Notes: generated by a model not told the origin, from the letters alone. 64,000 nucleotides of DNA from JAPLDB01 sp038230515 (GCA_038230515.1 JBBRND010000013.1:48629-112628), one strand, 5' to 3'. Positions 15,468-25,466 are shown, counted from the stretch's first letter. Numbers and translations are program-made.

Positions 15468-17510
15468 ATGAAAAAAAAAAATTTTGTTTTAATTTTTCTT
15501 GGAATTCAAATCTTTATTGCGACAATATCACATGCAGAAAATCAACATAAGATTGATAGCTTAGAAAATGTCCTGCATCACTATACTCTTCGCGATACAA
15601 CGTATGTGAAAACACTTAAATCTTATGCTTACCTGTTTCAATTTTCCGATCCTGAAAAATATAAAAAAAATATTCTGGAGGCACTTCAGCTTGCCGACTC
15701 ATTGCATTTTGAAAAGGGAGTCATTCAATGCGATTATGCGCTTGCACTCATTGTATCTGAGCATGGCGAAAAAAAAGAAGCAATTAAATTATTTGAGAAG
15801 TGTCTCGCAGTATCCGTTAAAGCAAATGACACAGTATTTATTGCTTCAAGTTATGGCGGCTTGGCAAGATCTTATTATGAGTTAGGGAATTCAGATTCAT
15901 CAATTAGTTATTATGAACGAGCCATAAAAATTTTTGATGACTTGAAAAGATATAATGACGAGGCCGTTCAGCTCAATGGGCTTGCGGTAGTTTACGAGTT
16001 CAAAGGAAATCTAGAAAAAGCATTGACGTCTTTTCAGAAAGCTGAAAAACTTTTCAGCGCTGATGAAAAGACTTTAAAGGGAGAAAATAAATTCACATCT
16101 TATTTAGTAGATGTATATCTTAATATCACTGAATTGCTAAATAATTTTGGCAACCTAAAATCCGCAATGGAATACGCTCAAAAAGCAAACGTAATCGCTG
16201 AGAAAAATAATTATAAGAGAGAATCAGCATTTGCTAATTTTGTTTTAGGAAGCATTGAAATAGTATCAAGGAAAGAGTACGGAAATGGAATTATTTATTG
16301 TCGAAAATCATTAAATCTTTTTGAAGAGATTGAAAGTAAAGACCGGATAGCAATGGTTTGTAATTTAATGGGTCAGGCATTTGTCAAGTTAGCAATGGCT
16401 GACTCTGCAGAATTTTATTGTAGAAAAGGATTACAGTTTAGCGAAGAGGTGGGTTTTGTTCAGGAGATAACAAATGCTTTGAAGGGAATTGGAATGGCAA
16501 AGAATTTAAAAAAAGATTATGATTCAGCCATCGAGTACTATCTAAAAGCTCTGGTTAAATCAAAGGAGTCAAATGATAATTTAGGGAAGAAGGAAATTTT
16601 AGAATCTCTTGCAGAAACTTACTCTAACAAAGGAAATTATAACAAGGCGTATGAAACTCTAAAATCCTTTACTCTTTTAAAAGATTCTATTCTTGATGCT
16701 GAAAAGCAAAAATCAATCAATGAATTGACGACCAAGTATGAAACAGAAAAAAAAGAAAAGGAAATTACTGTACTCACTAAAGACAAAGAAATTCAACGAT
16801 TAGAAATCAAAAAGCAAAAACTGTTGAAGAACTCTTTCATTGGTGGCCTCGCTTTGCTCAGCATCCTTTCTTTTCTTGCTTACAGAACTTACCGCACACG
16901 GCAAAAATTAAAACTACAGCTTCTGAGAAATAAAATTGCCAGCGACTTGCATGATGACGTGGGCAGCACACTCAGCAGCATTGCCATCTTCAGCGAAGTG
17001 GCGCAGCAGCAATCGAAAGAAGTTATTCCCATGCTCGACACCATTGGAGACAGTGCCCGCAAAATGCTTGATGCAATGGCAGACATTGTGTGGACAATAA
17101 ATCCTGAGAACGACCAGTTCGAAAAAATAATTCTCCGCATGAGAAGTTTTGCTTACGAACTTCTCGGAGCAAAAAAAATTGACTTCGAATTTATTGCCAA
17201 TGATGACGTAACGAAAATGAAACTGCCGATGGACATGCGTAAAAATCTTTATTTAATTTTTAAAGAAGCCACCAACAATATGGTGAAGTACTCAGATGCT
17301 AGCAAGGCATCATTTTCCATTTCTGGCACAAAAGAAAAATTAACGATGATGATTAGAGATAACGGAAAAGGTTTTGACATGACTAAACTTTCAGAAGGCA
17401 ACGGATTAAAGAACATGAAAAGACGCGCGGAAGAAATCGGAGCGCAACTACTCATCGAATCATTTCCGGGAAGCGGAACAACGATACAACTTTCAATAAT
17501 GAACGTATGA
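15468..17510 (+). CDS. TPR sensor histidine kinase (NarX/LytS-like, HisKA_3)
   Basis: A 680-residue two-component sensor. A signal peptide (about 1-23) leads to six to eight tetratricopeptide repeats across residues 40-405 in the periplasm, then a helical linker, one membrane segment at about 453-472, and a cytoplasmic kinase. The HisKA_3 phospho-acceptor motif ASDLHDDVGSTLSS lies near residue 490, and the HATPase_c domain shows FKEATNNMVKYS near 600 and RDNGKGFDM near 631. The stop overlaps the start of the response regulator gene by four bases (ATGA), marking them as a pair. The TPR sensor may bind a peptide or envelope protein; the signal is unknown. Confidence 0.88.
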   Translation: MKKKNFVLIFLGIQIFIATISHAENQHKIDSLENVLHHYTLRDTTYVKTLKSYAYLFQFSDPEKYKKNILEALQLADSLHFEKGVIQCDYALALIVSEHGEKKEAIKLFEKCLAVSVKANDTVFIASSYGGLARSYYELGNSDSSISYYERAIKIFDDLKRYNDEAVQLNGLAVVYEFKGNLEKALTSFQKAEKLFSADEKTLKGENKFTSYLVDVYLNITELLNNFGNLKSAMEYAQKANVIAEKNNYKRESAFANFVLGSIEIVSRKEYGNGIIYCRKSLNLFEEIESKDRIAMVCNLMGQAFVKLAMADSAEFYCRKGLQFSEEVGFVQEITNALKGIGMAKNLKKDYDSAIEYYLKALVKSKESNDNLGKKEILESLAETYSNKGNYNKAYETLKSFTLLKDSILDAEKQKSINELTTKYETEKKEKEITVLTKDKEIQRLEIKKQKLLKNSFIGGLALLSILSFLAYRTYRTRQKLKLQLLRNKIASDLHDDVGSTLSSIAIFSEVAQQQSKEVIPMLDTIGDSARKMLDAMADIVWTINPENDQFEKIILRMRSFAYELLGAKKIDFEFIANDDVTKMKLPMDMRKNLYLIFKEATNNMVKYSDASKASFSISGTKEKLTMMIRDNGKGFDMTKLSEGNGLKNMKRRAEEIGAQLLIESFPGSGTTIQLSIMNV

Positions 17511-18145
17511 ACATCAAGGTCGCAATCTTCGAAGACAACCACAGCCTGCGCGAGGGTCTCTATCATTTAATAAACGGAAGTTCCGATTTCGCCTGTGTCG
17601 GTGCGTATCCCGACTGCGATGATTTACTAAGACACATTGAGCAAACAAATCCCGATGTAGTATTAATGGATATTGAAATGCCTGGCATCAGCGGCATTGA
17701 AGGCGTACAAATTCTGAAAGAGAAATATCCTGATTTGAAAATACTGATGCAAACTATTTTCGAAGAGAACGAAAAAATATTTCAATCCATCTGCGCAGGC
17801 GCTTCGGGATACATTTTAAAAAACACTTCGCCCTCACGCATTCTTGAATGCATCCGCGAAACTTATGAAGGCGGTGCGCCAATGAGTCCTTCCATCGCAA
17901 CAAAAGTTTTGAAGATGGTTCAATCTCCCGCTGCAACTTCAAAAAATAATTCTTTCAACTTAACCGAGCGCGAGAACGAAGTGCTGTCTTGTCTGGTAAA
18001 AGGAATGAGTTACAAACTAATTGCTGATACATGTTTCATTAGCATTGATACCGTTCGAGGACACATTCGTCACATCTATGAGAAACTCCACGTACATTCT
18101 AAAGGGGAAGCGGTGGCGAAAGCGATTAAAAGGAATATTGTGTGA
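17507..18145 (+). CDS. NarL/LuxR-type response regulator
   Basis: A 212-residue regulator and partner of the kinase just upstream. The receiver domain has the acidic pocket (EDN near residues 9-11), phospho-acceptor Asp55 in VVLMDIEMPG, and the conserved Lys in YILKNTS near 104. The LuxR-type helix-turn-helix sits at about 147-205 (LTERENEVLSCLVKGMSYKL and DTVRGHIRHIYEKL). It is expected to activate or repress transcription after phosphotransfer; the target genes cannot be told from sequence, though the T9SS gene 18206-20488 is the nearest convergent neighbour. Confidence 0.9.
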   Translation: MNIKVAIFEDNHSLREGLYHLINGSSDFACVGAYPDCDDLLRHIEQTNPDVVLMDIEMPGISGIEGVQILKEKYPDLKILMQTIFEENEKIFQSICAGASGYILKNTSPSRILECIRETYEGGAPMSPSIATKVLKMVQSPAATSKNNSFNLTERENEVLSCLVKGMSYKLIADTCFISIDTVRGHIRHIYEKLHVHSKGEAVAKAIKRNIV

Positions 18146-18151
18146 GCAAAA

Positions 18152-18177
18152 AAAGCTGCCCGTTTCCGGATAGCTTT
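18152..18177. terminator. rho-independent terminator between convergent genes
   Basis: Inverted repeat AAAGCT/AGCTTT extended by an inner stem (CCG/CGG type) around a TTTC loop, with one mismatch. Poly-A at 18148-18154 becomes a U-tract for leftward transcripts, so it best serves the minus-strand gene ending at 18206 and more weakly the regulator gene. Confidence 0.65.
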
Positions 18178-18205
18178 CTCATGATCAATACTAAAAATTC
18201 AAATC

Positions 18206-20488
18206 CTATTCAATAATCAATCTCATTTGTTCATTCAGGTTTTCGCCTGATAAGCGAACAATGTACATGCCGGGAGCAAGGTGATTAACATTCATCTCCA
18301 CCAGATTCTTTCCTTCTATTGCATCCACAGGTTTTTGCATCACTTCTCTTCCTGAAAGATCGTAGATGCTGATTGTGCACGATTGCTGTTTTTCAGCATT
18401 GAAGGAAATACTGAATTGCTCATGTGCAGGATTCGGAAATGAACTGAAATCTATGGCGGTTGATGCATCGGTAGAGCCGATTTCGCGGGTATTGTAAATC
18501 ATGTAAGCGGTTACGGGCAGGGAGATGGAATAGCAATTGGTTACATTGTAAGCACGCACTGTAAATGTGCCTGATGCAGAAACTGAAATGGATTGAGTGG
18601 TAGCTCCGTTAGACCAAAGGTAGCTGCTTGCTGAACTTGAGGTTAACGTAATTGCTGTTCCGTGAGCAAATATATTAGTGCTGCTGCTTGAAGTAATTGT
18701 TGGCACAGCAGGAGGAGTGCAGGTGCTCGAATGAACAACTTTGGCTGCTGAAGTTGCCGTACATCCGTTTGAGCCCGTTGCAGTAACCCGATAGCTGCCG
18801 GCTGTAGTAACGGTGATGGCTTTTGCAGTGGCACCGGTAGTCCATAAATAGGCGGAGGCAGTAGTTGAAGTAAGTGTAACGCTGCCGCCTGTGCCGAGAT
18901 TTGTTGTTCCGTTGCTTACGCTAATGGAAGGAGTGGTAGGTGCTGTAAGCATCGTGACAGGAAGGTTTGCAGATTGAGTATAGCAGGTAGAAGTTCCTAC
19001 GCGCACCCAGATTGTTTGAGCAGCTTGTGCTACGATAGACCGGGTAGTTGCACCTGTTGACCATACATAACCACCTGTTGTAGTTTGCGAAGAGGAAAGA
19101 GTGACTCCGGAGCCAGGACAGATGCTGGTTGATCCGCTAGCAGAAATTGTTGGAGTAGCGGGAGCGGCAGTAACTGAAACTGCTGTTGCAGCAGAGGTGG
19201 CAGAGCAGCTTCCTGATGTAACTGTTACTGTATAATTTCCTGCAGTGCTTGCAGTGATTGATTGGGTGGTTGCATTGTTAGACCAATGATTTCCGGTGGC
19301 GCTGCTGGAAGTTAATGTTACGTTTCCGCCCGAGCAGAATGAAGTGGCACCGCTTGCACTAACTGTTGGAGTGGGAATGGATGACGATACAGTAACTGAA
19401 ATTGATGAGGAAGTAACAGTAACTCCGGAATGGGTAACTTTTACTGCAAAGCTGCCGGTAGCTGTGGCCGTGTAAGATAAGTTGGTTGCTCCGCTGATGT
19501 TGCTAGCGTTTTTTGTCCATTGATAAGTGAAACCTGTTCCAGTGTTTGCAGAAAGAGAAACGCTGCCTCCGGAACAAAAAGTAGTTGACCCGTTTGCGGT
19601 GACAGTAGCAATAAGAGTGGTAGTGGCAGGCATGCATGTGTATTCAAACCAATGGTATCCCTGCAAGTTGATATATTGTTTCCATGTAGCTGTTTCGGCT
19701 GCAAGCCCGGCAGCATAGGTTTGATAGGGTTGAGTAATTGGATGTGAGGCAAGCCAAGGGCCCATGAATGATGACTCGCTGGAGAAAATCGGAATTATTT
19801 TTACAGATGAGTTGATTGAAGCAGCATCGGACAATCTTCCCTGTGAATATGCATACACATCTACATCGCTGGTGCGGTAAGCGTGAAGCAAAATGCGATC
19901 GGCCCGCTGAGCTAACCATTGCATTTGTCCTTTGTTTGGCCAGCCTAAATAAACTTCAGAGATTAATCCGTTTGCTGCTGCGGCATTATCAATTTGTGTA
20001 AACTGGGATTTTGCAAACGCAAATGCACCGGCAGTGTCACAGGAATATCCACCGGGGGTTAAGTACTTACTGCAATATTGTCCGCTGATGGTAGAAGTAA
20101 CCCAGAATTCAAATTCAAAATTCAACACATCAACTTTTTCACTTGCGATTCTGCCCTGGTTGTATGGAATTATGTACTGGCTGAAGAATGAATAAATTTC
20201 GCTACATATTCCTACCTGAGTTACTCCATATTGTGTTTTGGCACGGCTGATAAAACTTGCAAGCTGATTTTTTACGGTAGTGCTTAAAAGGTTGAGGCCT
20301 GAACAATCGTATAAGCACAAATAATTATATCCGTTTCCCTGAGTGTAGTTCAACAATGTATTTTCGGAAGTTGTGTTTCCGAGAATTCCGCTGAATCCAT
20401 TTACATAATACCCACGTATGTTTTGTGCAAACGATGATGATGAAATTAAAAGAGCAATGAGGAGAAGTTTGATTTTAGGTAGTCGCAT
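18206..20488 (-). CDS. T9SS-secreted protein with barrel-like N-terminal domain and Ig-like modules (paralogue A)
   Basis: A 760-residue secreted protein. Signal peptide at 1-21 (ending SFAQ). Residues 22-290 form a domain I cannot assign to a named family but which looks like a TIM-barrel hydrolase: RGYYVNGF at the start, DVLNFEFEFWV near 123-133, YLGWPNKGQ near 180, DRILLHAYR near 196, and GYHWFEY near 280. Four to five Ig/PKD-like modules of about 80 residues follow (each ending in a WSTGATT-type turn), and a T9SS type A sorting domain closes the protein (SFPNPAHEQFSISFN to the C-terminus). A paralogue lies directly upstream. Substrate unknown; carbohydrate or peptidoglycan binding is a guess. 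Confidence 0.7.
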   Translation of the reverse strand: MRLPKIKLLLIALLISSSSFAQNIRGYYVNGFSGILGNTTSENTLLNYTQGNGYNYLCLYDCSGLNLLSTTVKNQLASFISRAKTQYGVTQVGICSEIYSFFSQYIIPYNQGRIASEKVDVLNFEFEFWVTSTISGQYCSKYLTPGGYSCDTAGAFAFAKSQFTQIDNAAAANGLISEVYLGWPNKGQMQWLAQRADRILLHAYRTSDVDVYAYSQGRLSDAASINSSVKIIPIFSSESSFMGPWLASHPITQPYQTYAAGLAAETATWKQYINLQGYHWFEYTCMPATTTLIATVTANGSTTFCSGGSVSLSANTGTGFTYQWTKNASNISGATNLSYTATATGSFAVKVTHSGVTVTSSSISVTVSSSIPTPTVSASGATSFCSGGNVTLTSSSATGNHWSNNATTQSITASTAGNYTVTVTSGSCSATSAATAVSVTAAPATPTISASGSTSICPGSGVTLSSSQTTTGGYVWSTGATTRSIVAQAAQTIWVRVGTSTCYTQSANLPVTMLTAPTTPSISVSNGTTNLGTGGSVTLTSTTASAYLWTTGATAKAITVTTAGSYRVTATGSNGCTATSAAKVVHSSTCTPPAVPTITSSSSTNIFAHGTAITLTSSSASSYLWSNGATTQSISVSASGTFTVRAYNVTNCYSISLPVTAYMIYNTREIGSTDASTAIDFSSFPNPAHEQFSISFNAEKQQSCTISIYDLSGREVMQKPVDAIEGKNLVEMNVNHLAPGMYIVRLSGENLNEQMRLIIE

Positions 20489-20899
20489 TTTTAGTAAATA
20501 ATTTTTTGTTACCGGTTAATTAATAATACCCTACAGTTGATATGCAGCATCAAAACACAAATAAGAATTGAGTTTATCTTTTTTTAAAAAACAACCTGAC
20601 TTAAGTAATTGCTCTTTTAAATTCTACTCGTCCTTCAGGTATTATTTTTGGTTTCGAGTCAAAAAACTACCTATAAATCCTTCAAGTATTTTATAAACTT
20701 GCCGCGAATAAAGACGAAAAAAATTTAGTGTGTAAGTTTTTTGGAAGAAAGCGGAGAAGATTTCATGGGGAAAACAAAATTGAAATCTGGATAAAATCAG
20801 GATAGCTTCTAAAGAAAGATATTCTCTGATATTTGGGATGAATACTGTGCGGAAGTTAAAGTTGTACGACCTTGTTTTTTCCAGACTTTTTATAAAACG
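20489..20899. other. intergenic region upstream of paralogue A
   Basis: No convincing gene. One minus-strand frame of about 100 codons (20642-20947) has no ribosome site, runs into a terminator and is rich in Phe/Ile/Lys as expected from chance in AT-rich DNA. The part next to 20488 should hold the promoter of paralogue A, but I see no confident element. Confidence 0.4.
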
Positions 20900-20934
20900 A
20901 AAAGTCCCCTCCGGTAAACCGAAGAGGATCTTTT
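20900..20934 (-). terminator. rho-independent terminator of paralogue B
   Basis: A long imperfect hairpin (AAAAG..CC.CT.CGG, loop taaa, CCG.AG.GG..CTTTT) beginning 26 bases beyond the stop of the gene that ends at 20960, with T-rich sequence on its far side on the minus strand. Confidence 0.65.
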
Positions 20935-20959
20935 CTACACACCACATGAAAACGAATCT

Positions 20960-22876
20960 TTATTCTATCGAAAGTTTTTTCAAAATATTTTCTGTTTCTG
21001 TTTTCAGAGCGATGAAGTAAATGCCTTTTGATAAAGTGCTCAAATCAATCTCAAGATCATTTATTCCATCTTGAATTTTTTCTTCTCTTGAGTAAATAAC
21101 TTTTCCTGTTATGTCCGTGAGAGTAAGCAGCGCGTTCATTTGTTTACTGCAAGATATGGTAAGATGAGAGGTTGTTTTTACCGGATTTGGATAAAAAATT
21201 ACATCTGTATGATTTTTTGCTTCAATTGATGCGACAGCAGTAACGTCATCGGTCGTAAAATATTTTTTTGTGGAGTAGTTGCTTGAGGTAGTGCTGCAAG
21301 TTGTTTTCACTCTCCATGAATACAGGGAGCTGGATGTTAATCCTGTAATGGTGATTGAAGTTTGTCCTGCACTTACCATTCTGATGTAAGTGTAATCGGT
21401 TGCAGTTTCCAACTTGTAACGTAGTATAATGGAGTCTGCATTTACAATCGGATCCCAATGAAGTATTACAGATGACATTGTGATGTTGTCTGAAGAAGTT
21501 CCGGCAGGTATTGTGAGCTGGCAAGTAGGAACTGTAACTGATGCAACTGCGCTCGCATTGGTACAACCATAACTGTTGGTAGCAATTAAATTGTAATCAC
21601 CGCTGGCAGTGGCTGTGTAATCAGAAGTGTTTGCTCCTGCAAGGTCAGTATTGTTTAGCTTCCACTGATACGAAGAAATACTCCCGCTTCCTGCATTTGT
21701 ATTTGATGAAAGAGGAACAGTATTACTAACCGGAGGGTTTACAATTACAGAAACTGTTGGTGAATCGTAAACGGTTACTGTGATTATGTTCGAAGTTTGG
21801 GTGCTACCATTGTTTGTTACATTGCATGAATAACTTCCAATTGATGAAGCATTGATGCTTTGAGTGGTTGCACCATTGCTCCACAAGTAATTGCTTCCTG
21901 AAGATGCAGTAAGTGTTACAAGTCCGCCAACACAAAATGAAGTAGAGCCCGATGCTGAAATAGTCGGAGGTGCTCCACCTGCTCCGGGAATTGGTTTAGG
22001 CATGTATCCCCAATCGAACCATTGATAGCCGAGAATATTTATGTATGGCTTCCACGATGAGTTGTCGTTCGTAAAATCAGTTTCATATTTGTTGTACGCT
22101 TCAATCTGAGAATGACTTCCGAGCCACGGTCCCATGAATATTGGTTCAGAAGAAAAGATGGGAGCGACATTTACAGTCTGATTATTTGAAGCAAGATATC
22201 CAAGCCGCGTTTTGCTGTAACTAAAAACAGAAGTGTTATCAACACGATATGCATGGAGAAGAATCCGGTCAACAATGGGCTGAATTTGTTTTGCCTGTCC
22301 CTGATTGAACCAGCCGAGATATGTTTCGCTCATTACTCCCATTGCCGCTGCCAATGAATCAATGGAGTGAAGAATTCCTATGTAATAATGAAATGCTCCG
22401 GCTGTATCGCAATTGCATCCTGCCTGCTGAAGATAGTTGACACAATAATATCCACCGGCTTGCACAGATGAAGTAGTCCAGAATTCAAATTCAAGATTAA
22501 AGACATCAAACTTTTCGTTTGCGTTCGTATGAGCGTTATTGTATGGTTTTATTTTGTCGCGGAAGAAGGAAAACGATTCGCCAACAGCACCTACATGCTG
22601 CACTCCGAAGTTCGTGCGCGCTCTGCTGATGAAAGTGGAGAGCATGTTCATATCATTTGAACTTGAAAAATCCAACGTATGAAGATCGTACAACGCCATG
22701 TAATTATAGGAACTGTCTTGCATGTATTGCAGTAAACTGTCTTCTTTAATCGTGTTTCCAAGAATGTTATCAAAGCCGTTGATGTACATACCACGCAACG
22801 AGGTTGATTGCGAATAAGAAGAATAAGAGAGCAGAAGGCAAGCGAGTAAAAGCCGGATGTGCGATTTAATTTTCAT
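20960..22876 (-). CDS. T9SS-secreted protein with barrel-like N-terminal domain (paralogue B)
   Basis: A 638-residue secreted protein homologous over its first 290 residues to the gene at 18206-20488. Signal peptide at 1-22; RGMYINGF after cleavage, DVFNLEFEFWT near 125-135, YLGWFNQGQ near 185, DRILLHAYR near 200 and GYQWFDW near 283 repeat the paralogue's landmarks. Two Ig-like modules and a fibronectin type III domain (about 455-545, ILHWDPIVNADSIILRY) follow, then a T9SS sorting domain (FYPNPVKTTSHLTISC to KKLSIE). The shared Glu/Asp-containing segments are candidates for an active site. It ends in its own terminator, so the paralogues are probably separate transcripts. Confidence 0.7.
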   Translation of the reverse strand: MKIKSHIRLLLACLLLSYSSYSQSTSLRGMYINGFDNILGNTIKEDSLLQYMQDSSYNYMALYDLHTLDFSSSNDMNMLSTFISRARTNFGVQHVGAVGESFSFFRDKIKPYNNAHTNANEKFDVFNLEFEFWTTSSVQAGGYYCVNYLQQAGCNCDTAGAFHYYIGILHSIDSLAAAMGVMSETYLGWFNQGQAKQIQPIVDRILLHAYRVDNTSVFSYSKTRLGYLASNNQTVNVAPIFSSEPIFMGPWLGSHSQIEAYNKYETDFTNDNSSWKPYINILGYQWFDWGYMPKPIPGAGGAPPTISASGSTSFCVGGLVTLTASSGSNYLWSNGATTQSINASSIGSYSCNVTNNGSTQTSNIITVTVYDSPTVSVIVNPPVSNTVPLSSNTNAGSGSISSYQWKLNNTDLAGANTSDYTATASGDYNLIATNSYGCTNASAVASVTVPTCQLTIPAGTSSDNITMSSVILHWDPIVNADSIILRYKLETATDYTYIRMVSAGQTSITITGLTSSSLYSWRVKTTCSTTSSNYSTKKYFTTDDVTAVASIEAKNHTDVIFYPNPVKTTSHLTISCSKQMNALLTLTDITGKVIYSREEKIQDGINDLEIDLSTLSKGIYFIALKTETENILKKLSIE

Positions 22877-23090
22877 TGTTCTTTATGTTGTGTGTGATAG
22901 GTGCAATGTATTTTTATTCTTCACCCTCGGGAGTCAAAAACCTGCTCATATCTTACATTGTAAGAAAATGTGAAAAAAACCTTGCTACCAAAAACAGAAT
23001 GTGAACAGAATTATCTAATTTTTTAAGAATTATTGTTTCTCAGAATAAAATCCACGAATATTAAAACCACAGATTAATCGGGATACTAAA

Positions 23091-23121
23091 TTCGGCATCA
23101 CGAAGGGAAGCGCTACTTTTG
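23091..23121 (+). promoter_or_regulatory. putative promoter of the isoaspartyl peptidase gene
   Basis: TTCG at 23091-23094, 19 bases, TACTTTTG at 23114-23121 (full match to TAnnTTTG). Expected start of transcription near 23128, about 13 bases before the ATG at 23141. Confidence 0.45.
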
Positions 23122-23140
23122 CAGCCAATTAAATTAGCTG

Positions 23141-24064
23141 ATGAAAAAAATTGCAATTGCCATACACGGTGGAGCGGGAACGATTCTGAAATCATCAATG
23201 AATGAAGAAAAAGAAACTGCTTACAAGAATGCATTGGAAGCTGCTTTGAATTCAGGATATTCAGTTCTTGAAAAAGGTGGATTATCACTCGATGCAGTGG
23301 AAGCAGCGGTTGTTTCTCTCGAAGATTGTCCTCTGTTTAATGCAGGGCGTGGTTCGGTATTTACTAATAATGGTAAACATGAAATGGATGCAAGCATGAT
23401 GGAAGGAAAAAACCTGGTAGCGGGTGCTGTGACCGGAATCCGAAATGTGAAGAATCCTGTTCGCCTTGCTCATACCGTGATGGAGAAATCAGAGCATGTG
23501 ATATTGAGTGGAGAAGGTGCTGAAGAATTTGCGAGAGAAAATAATTTCAGATTTGAAAGCGATGAATATTTTTTTGATCAGCTCCGTTACGATCAGTGGA
23601 TTGAAATCCGCGATTCAGGGAAAACGCAGCTTGATCATGTAACTGAAAAAAAATTTGGAACAGTTGGAGCAGTGGCTCTTGATCAAAATGGAAACCTTGC
23701 TGCAGCTACTTCAACAGGGGGTATGACGAATAAGAGATTCGGCAGGGTAGGGGATACCCCCATACCCGGTTCAGGAACTTATGCAAACAATAAAACCTGC
23801 GCAGTGTCATGCACGGGGCACGGTGAATATTTTCTGAGAGCAGTAGTGGCGTATGATGTTTCATGCCTTATGGAATATAAAGGAATGTCCTTGAAGCAGG
23901 CATGTGATTATGTAGTGAAAGATAAACTCGTAAAGATGGGTGGCGAAGGCGGATTAATCGCTGTTGATGCACTCGGTAACCTAGAACTGGTTTTTAATTC
24001 AGAAGGAATGTATCGGGGAAGCAGAACATCAGAGGGAAAAAATGTTGTTGCAATTTATTCCTGA
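23141..24064 (+). CDS. iaaA: isoaspartyl peptidase / type 2 L-asparaginase
   Basis: A 307-residue N-terminal nucleophile hydrolase that cleaves isoaspartyl dipeptides and asparagine after autoprocessing into alpha and beta chains. Family marks: AIHGGAGTI near residues 7-15, NAGRGSVFTNNGKHEMDASMM-type segment near 67-85, and the processing site KKFGTVGAVALD, whose Thr (about 173) becomes the N-terminal nucleophile of the beta chain; GGMTNKRFGRVGDTPIPGSG follows as in the family. No signal peptide, so cytoplasmic. It stands alone with its own promoter-like element. Confidence 0.92.
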   Translation: MKKIAIAIHGGAGTILKSSMNEEKETAYKNALEAALNSGYSVLEKGGLSLDAVEAAVVSLEDCPLFNAGRGSVFTNNGKHEMDASMMEGKNLVAGAVTGIRNVKNPVRLAHTVMEKSEHVILSGEGAEEFARENNFRFESDEYFFDQLRYDQWIEIRDSGKTQLDHVTEKKFGTVGAVALDQNGNLAAATSTGGMTNKRFGRVGDTPIPGSGTYANNKTCAVSCTGHGEYFLRAVVAYDVSCLMEYKGMSLKQACDYVVKDKLVKMGGEGGLIAVDALGNLELVFNSEGMYRGSRTSEGKNVVAIYS

Positions 24065-24244
24065 TAGTATCGGTACTACTATTCGTCCTGCGTTCTTTCA
24101 CTCCGTTTGAATTATTTTGCAATGATGTTGTTCAATCCGGTAATACATTCCCGAATCAATAACGGATAACTTTTCTACTTTCGCATGCTCAGTAAAGTGA
24201 ATCCATTCACTTCCTGATTCGTACAAACTTTACTAATCGTAATT

Positions 24245-25441
24245 ATGCAGGTAGTAATAATGGGTTTGGGTTATATCGGTCTCCCAACTGCTGCGCTCAT
24301 CGCAAGCAAAAAAATTCACGTACATGGTGTAGATGTTAACAAGCATGTAGTTGACACCATCAACCAGGGAAAAATACACATTGTTGAACCCGATCTTGAC
24401 GGATTGGTTCATTACGATGTGAAGCAGGGCTTTCTGGTAGCAGCATATCTGCCGAAAAAAGCAGATGTTTTTCTGGTAGCTGTGCCCACTCCATTCAAGG
24501 GAGACCATCAGCCGGATATTTCGTATGTGGAAAAAGCAACCCGTATGACAATTCCTTTTTTGCGTGAAGGAAATCTTTTCATTCTGGAATCTACAAGCCC
24601 TGTAGGGACCACAGAAAAATTAGCGAAAATTATTTTTAAAGAACGACCTGAATTGAAAGGAAAAATTTCGATTGCGTATTGCCCGGAACGAGTATTGCCT
24701 GGCAGTGTTATTTATGAACTTCAACACAATGATAGGGTAATAGGAGGAGTAGATGTAAAGTCAACAGAAGCTGCTGTTGCGTTTTATTCAAAGTTTGTAA
24801 AAGGAGAATTGCACCGCACCAACGCTCGCACAGCAGAAATGTGCAAACTTACTGAGAATGCATACCGTGATGTAAACATTGCTTTTGCAAATGAGCTAAG
24901 TATTATCTGCGACAAAGCGGGCATCAACGTAAACGAACTTATCGAACTTGCCAGCAAGCATCCCCGTGTAAAAATTCTAAAGCCGGGACCCGGAGTGGGA
25001 GGACACTGCATTGCTGTGGACCCTTGGTTTATTGTTGCAGATTTTAAAAATGAAGCTAAACTTATCAAGCAGGCACGCCTGATTAATAATTACAAACGTG
25101 AATGGGTAATCGAAAAAATAAAAAAGGCAGCGGATGATTTCAAAAAGAAAAGCAAGCGCCCTGTTGTAATTGCATGTATGGGGCTTGCTTACAAACCGGA
25201 CATTGATGATCTGAGGGAATCTCCCGCTCTAGAAATATTTCACGATCTTGAAAAGATGAAATATAAAGTACTCGCTGTAGAACCAAATGTTTCCCGCCAT
25301 CCTGATCTTACTATAACAGACAGCACCAAAGCCGCTATTGAAGCAGACGTAATTGTATTTCTTGTAGCTCACAAGGAATTCAAAAAACTTTCGGTAGAAA
25401 ATGAAAAAGTAATTCTTGACTTTTGTGGGATGATGAAATAA
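24245..25441 (+). CDS. wecC: UDP-N-acetyl-D-mannosamine dehydrogenase
   Basis: Oxidises UDP-ManNAc to UDP-ManNAcA with NAD, a sugar donor for surface polysaccharide. The 398-residue protein has the Rossmann motif MGLGYIGLP at 6-14, the UDP-sugar dehydrogenase signatures ESTSPVGTTEK near 118 and LTENAYRDVNIAFANELS near 203-220, and the catalytic Cys in PGVGGHCIAVDPW near residue 257. The conserved C-terminal AYKPDIDDLRESPALEI follows near 316-332. It is closer to WecC than to UDP-glucose dehydrogenases by these signatures. It opens the polysaccharide locus; the epimerase WecB is not in the window. Confidence 0.9.
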   Translation: MQVVIMGLGYIGLPTAALIASKKIHVHGVDVNKHVVDTINQGKIHIVEPDLDGLVHYDVKQGFLVAAYLPKKADVFLVAVPTPFKGDHQPDISYVEKATRMTIPFLREGNLFILESTSPVGTTEKLAKIIFKERPELKGKISIAYCPERVLPGSVIYELQHNDRVIGGVDVKSTEAAVAFYSKFVKGELHRTNARTAEMCKLTENAYRDVNIAFANELSIICDKAGINVNELIELASKHPRVKILKPGPGVGGHCIAVDPWFIVADFKNEAKLIKQARLINNYKREWVIEKIKKAADDFKKKSKRPVVIACMGLAYKPDIDDLRESPALEIFHDLEKMKYKVLAVEPNVSRHPDLTITDSTKAAIEADVIVFLVAHKEFKKLSVENEKVILDFCGMMK

Positions 25442-25466
25442 GATTCCGGTTCTGCAAAACAAAACC

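Noticed and set aside
20642..20947. Minus-strand frame of 101 codons upstream of a T9SS gene
   Set aside because: Composition fits chance in AT-rich DNA, it overlaps a terminator hairpin and has no ribosome site.
24245..25441. UDP-glucose 6-dehydrogenase
   Set aside because: Signature segments fit the WecC group better, and the locus suits amino-sugar uronates.
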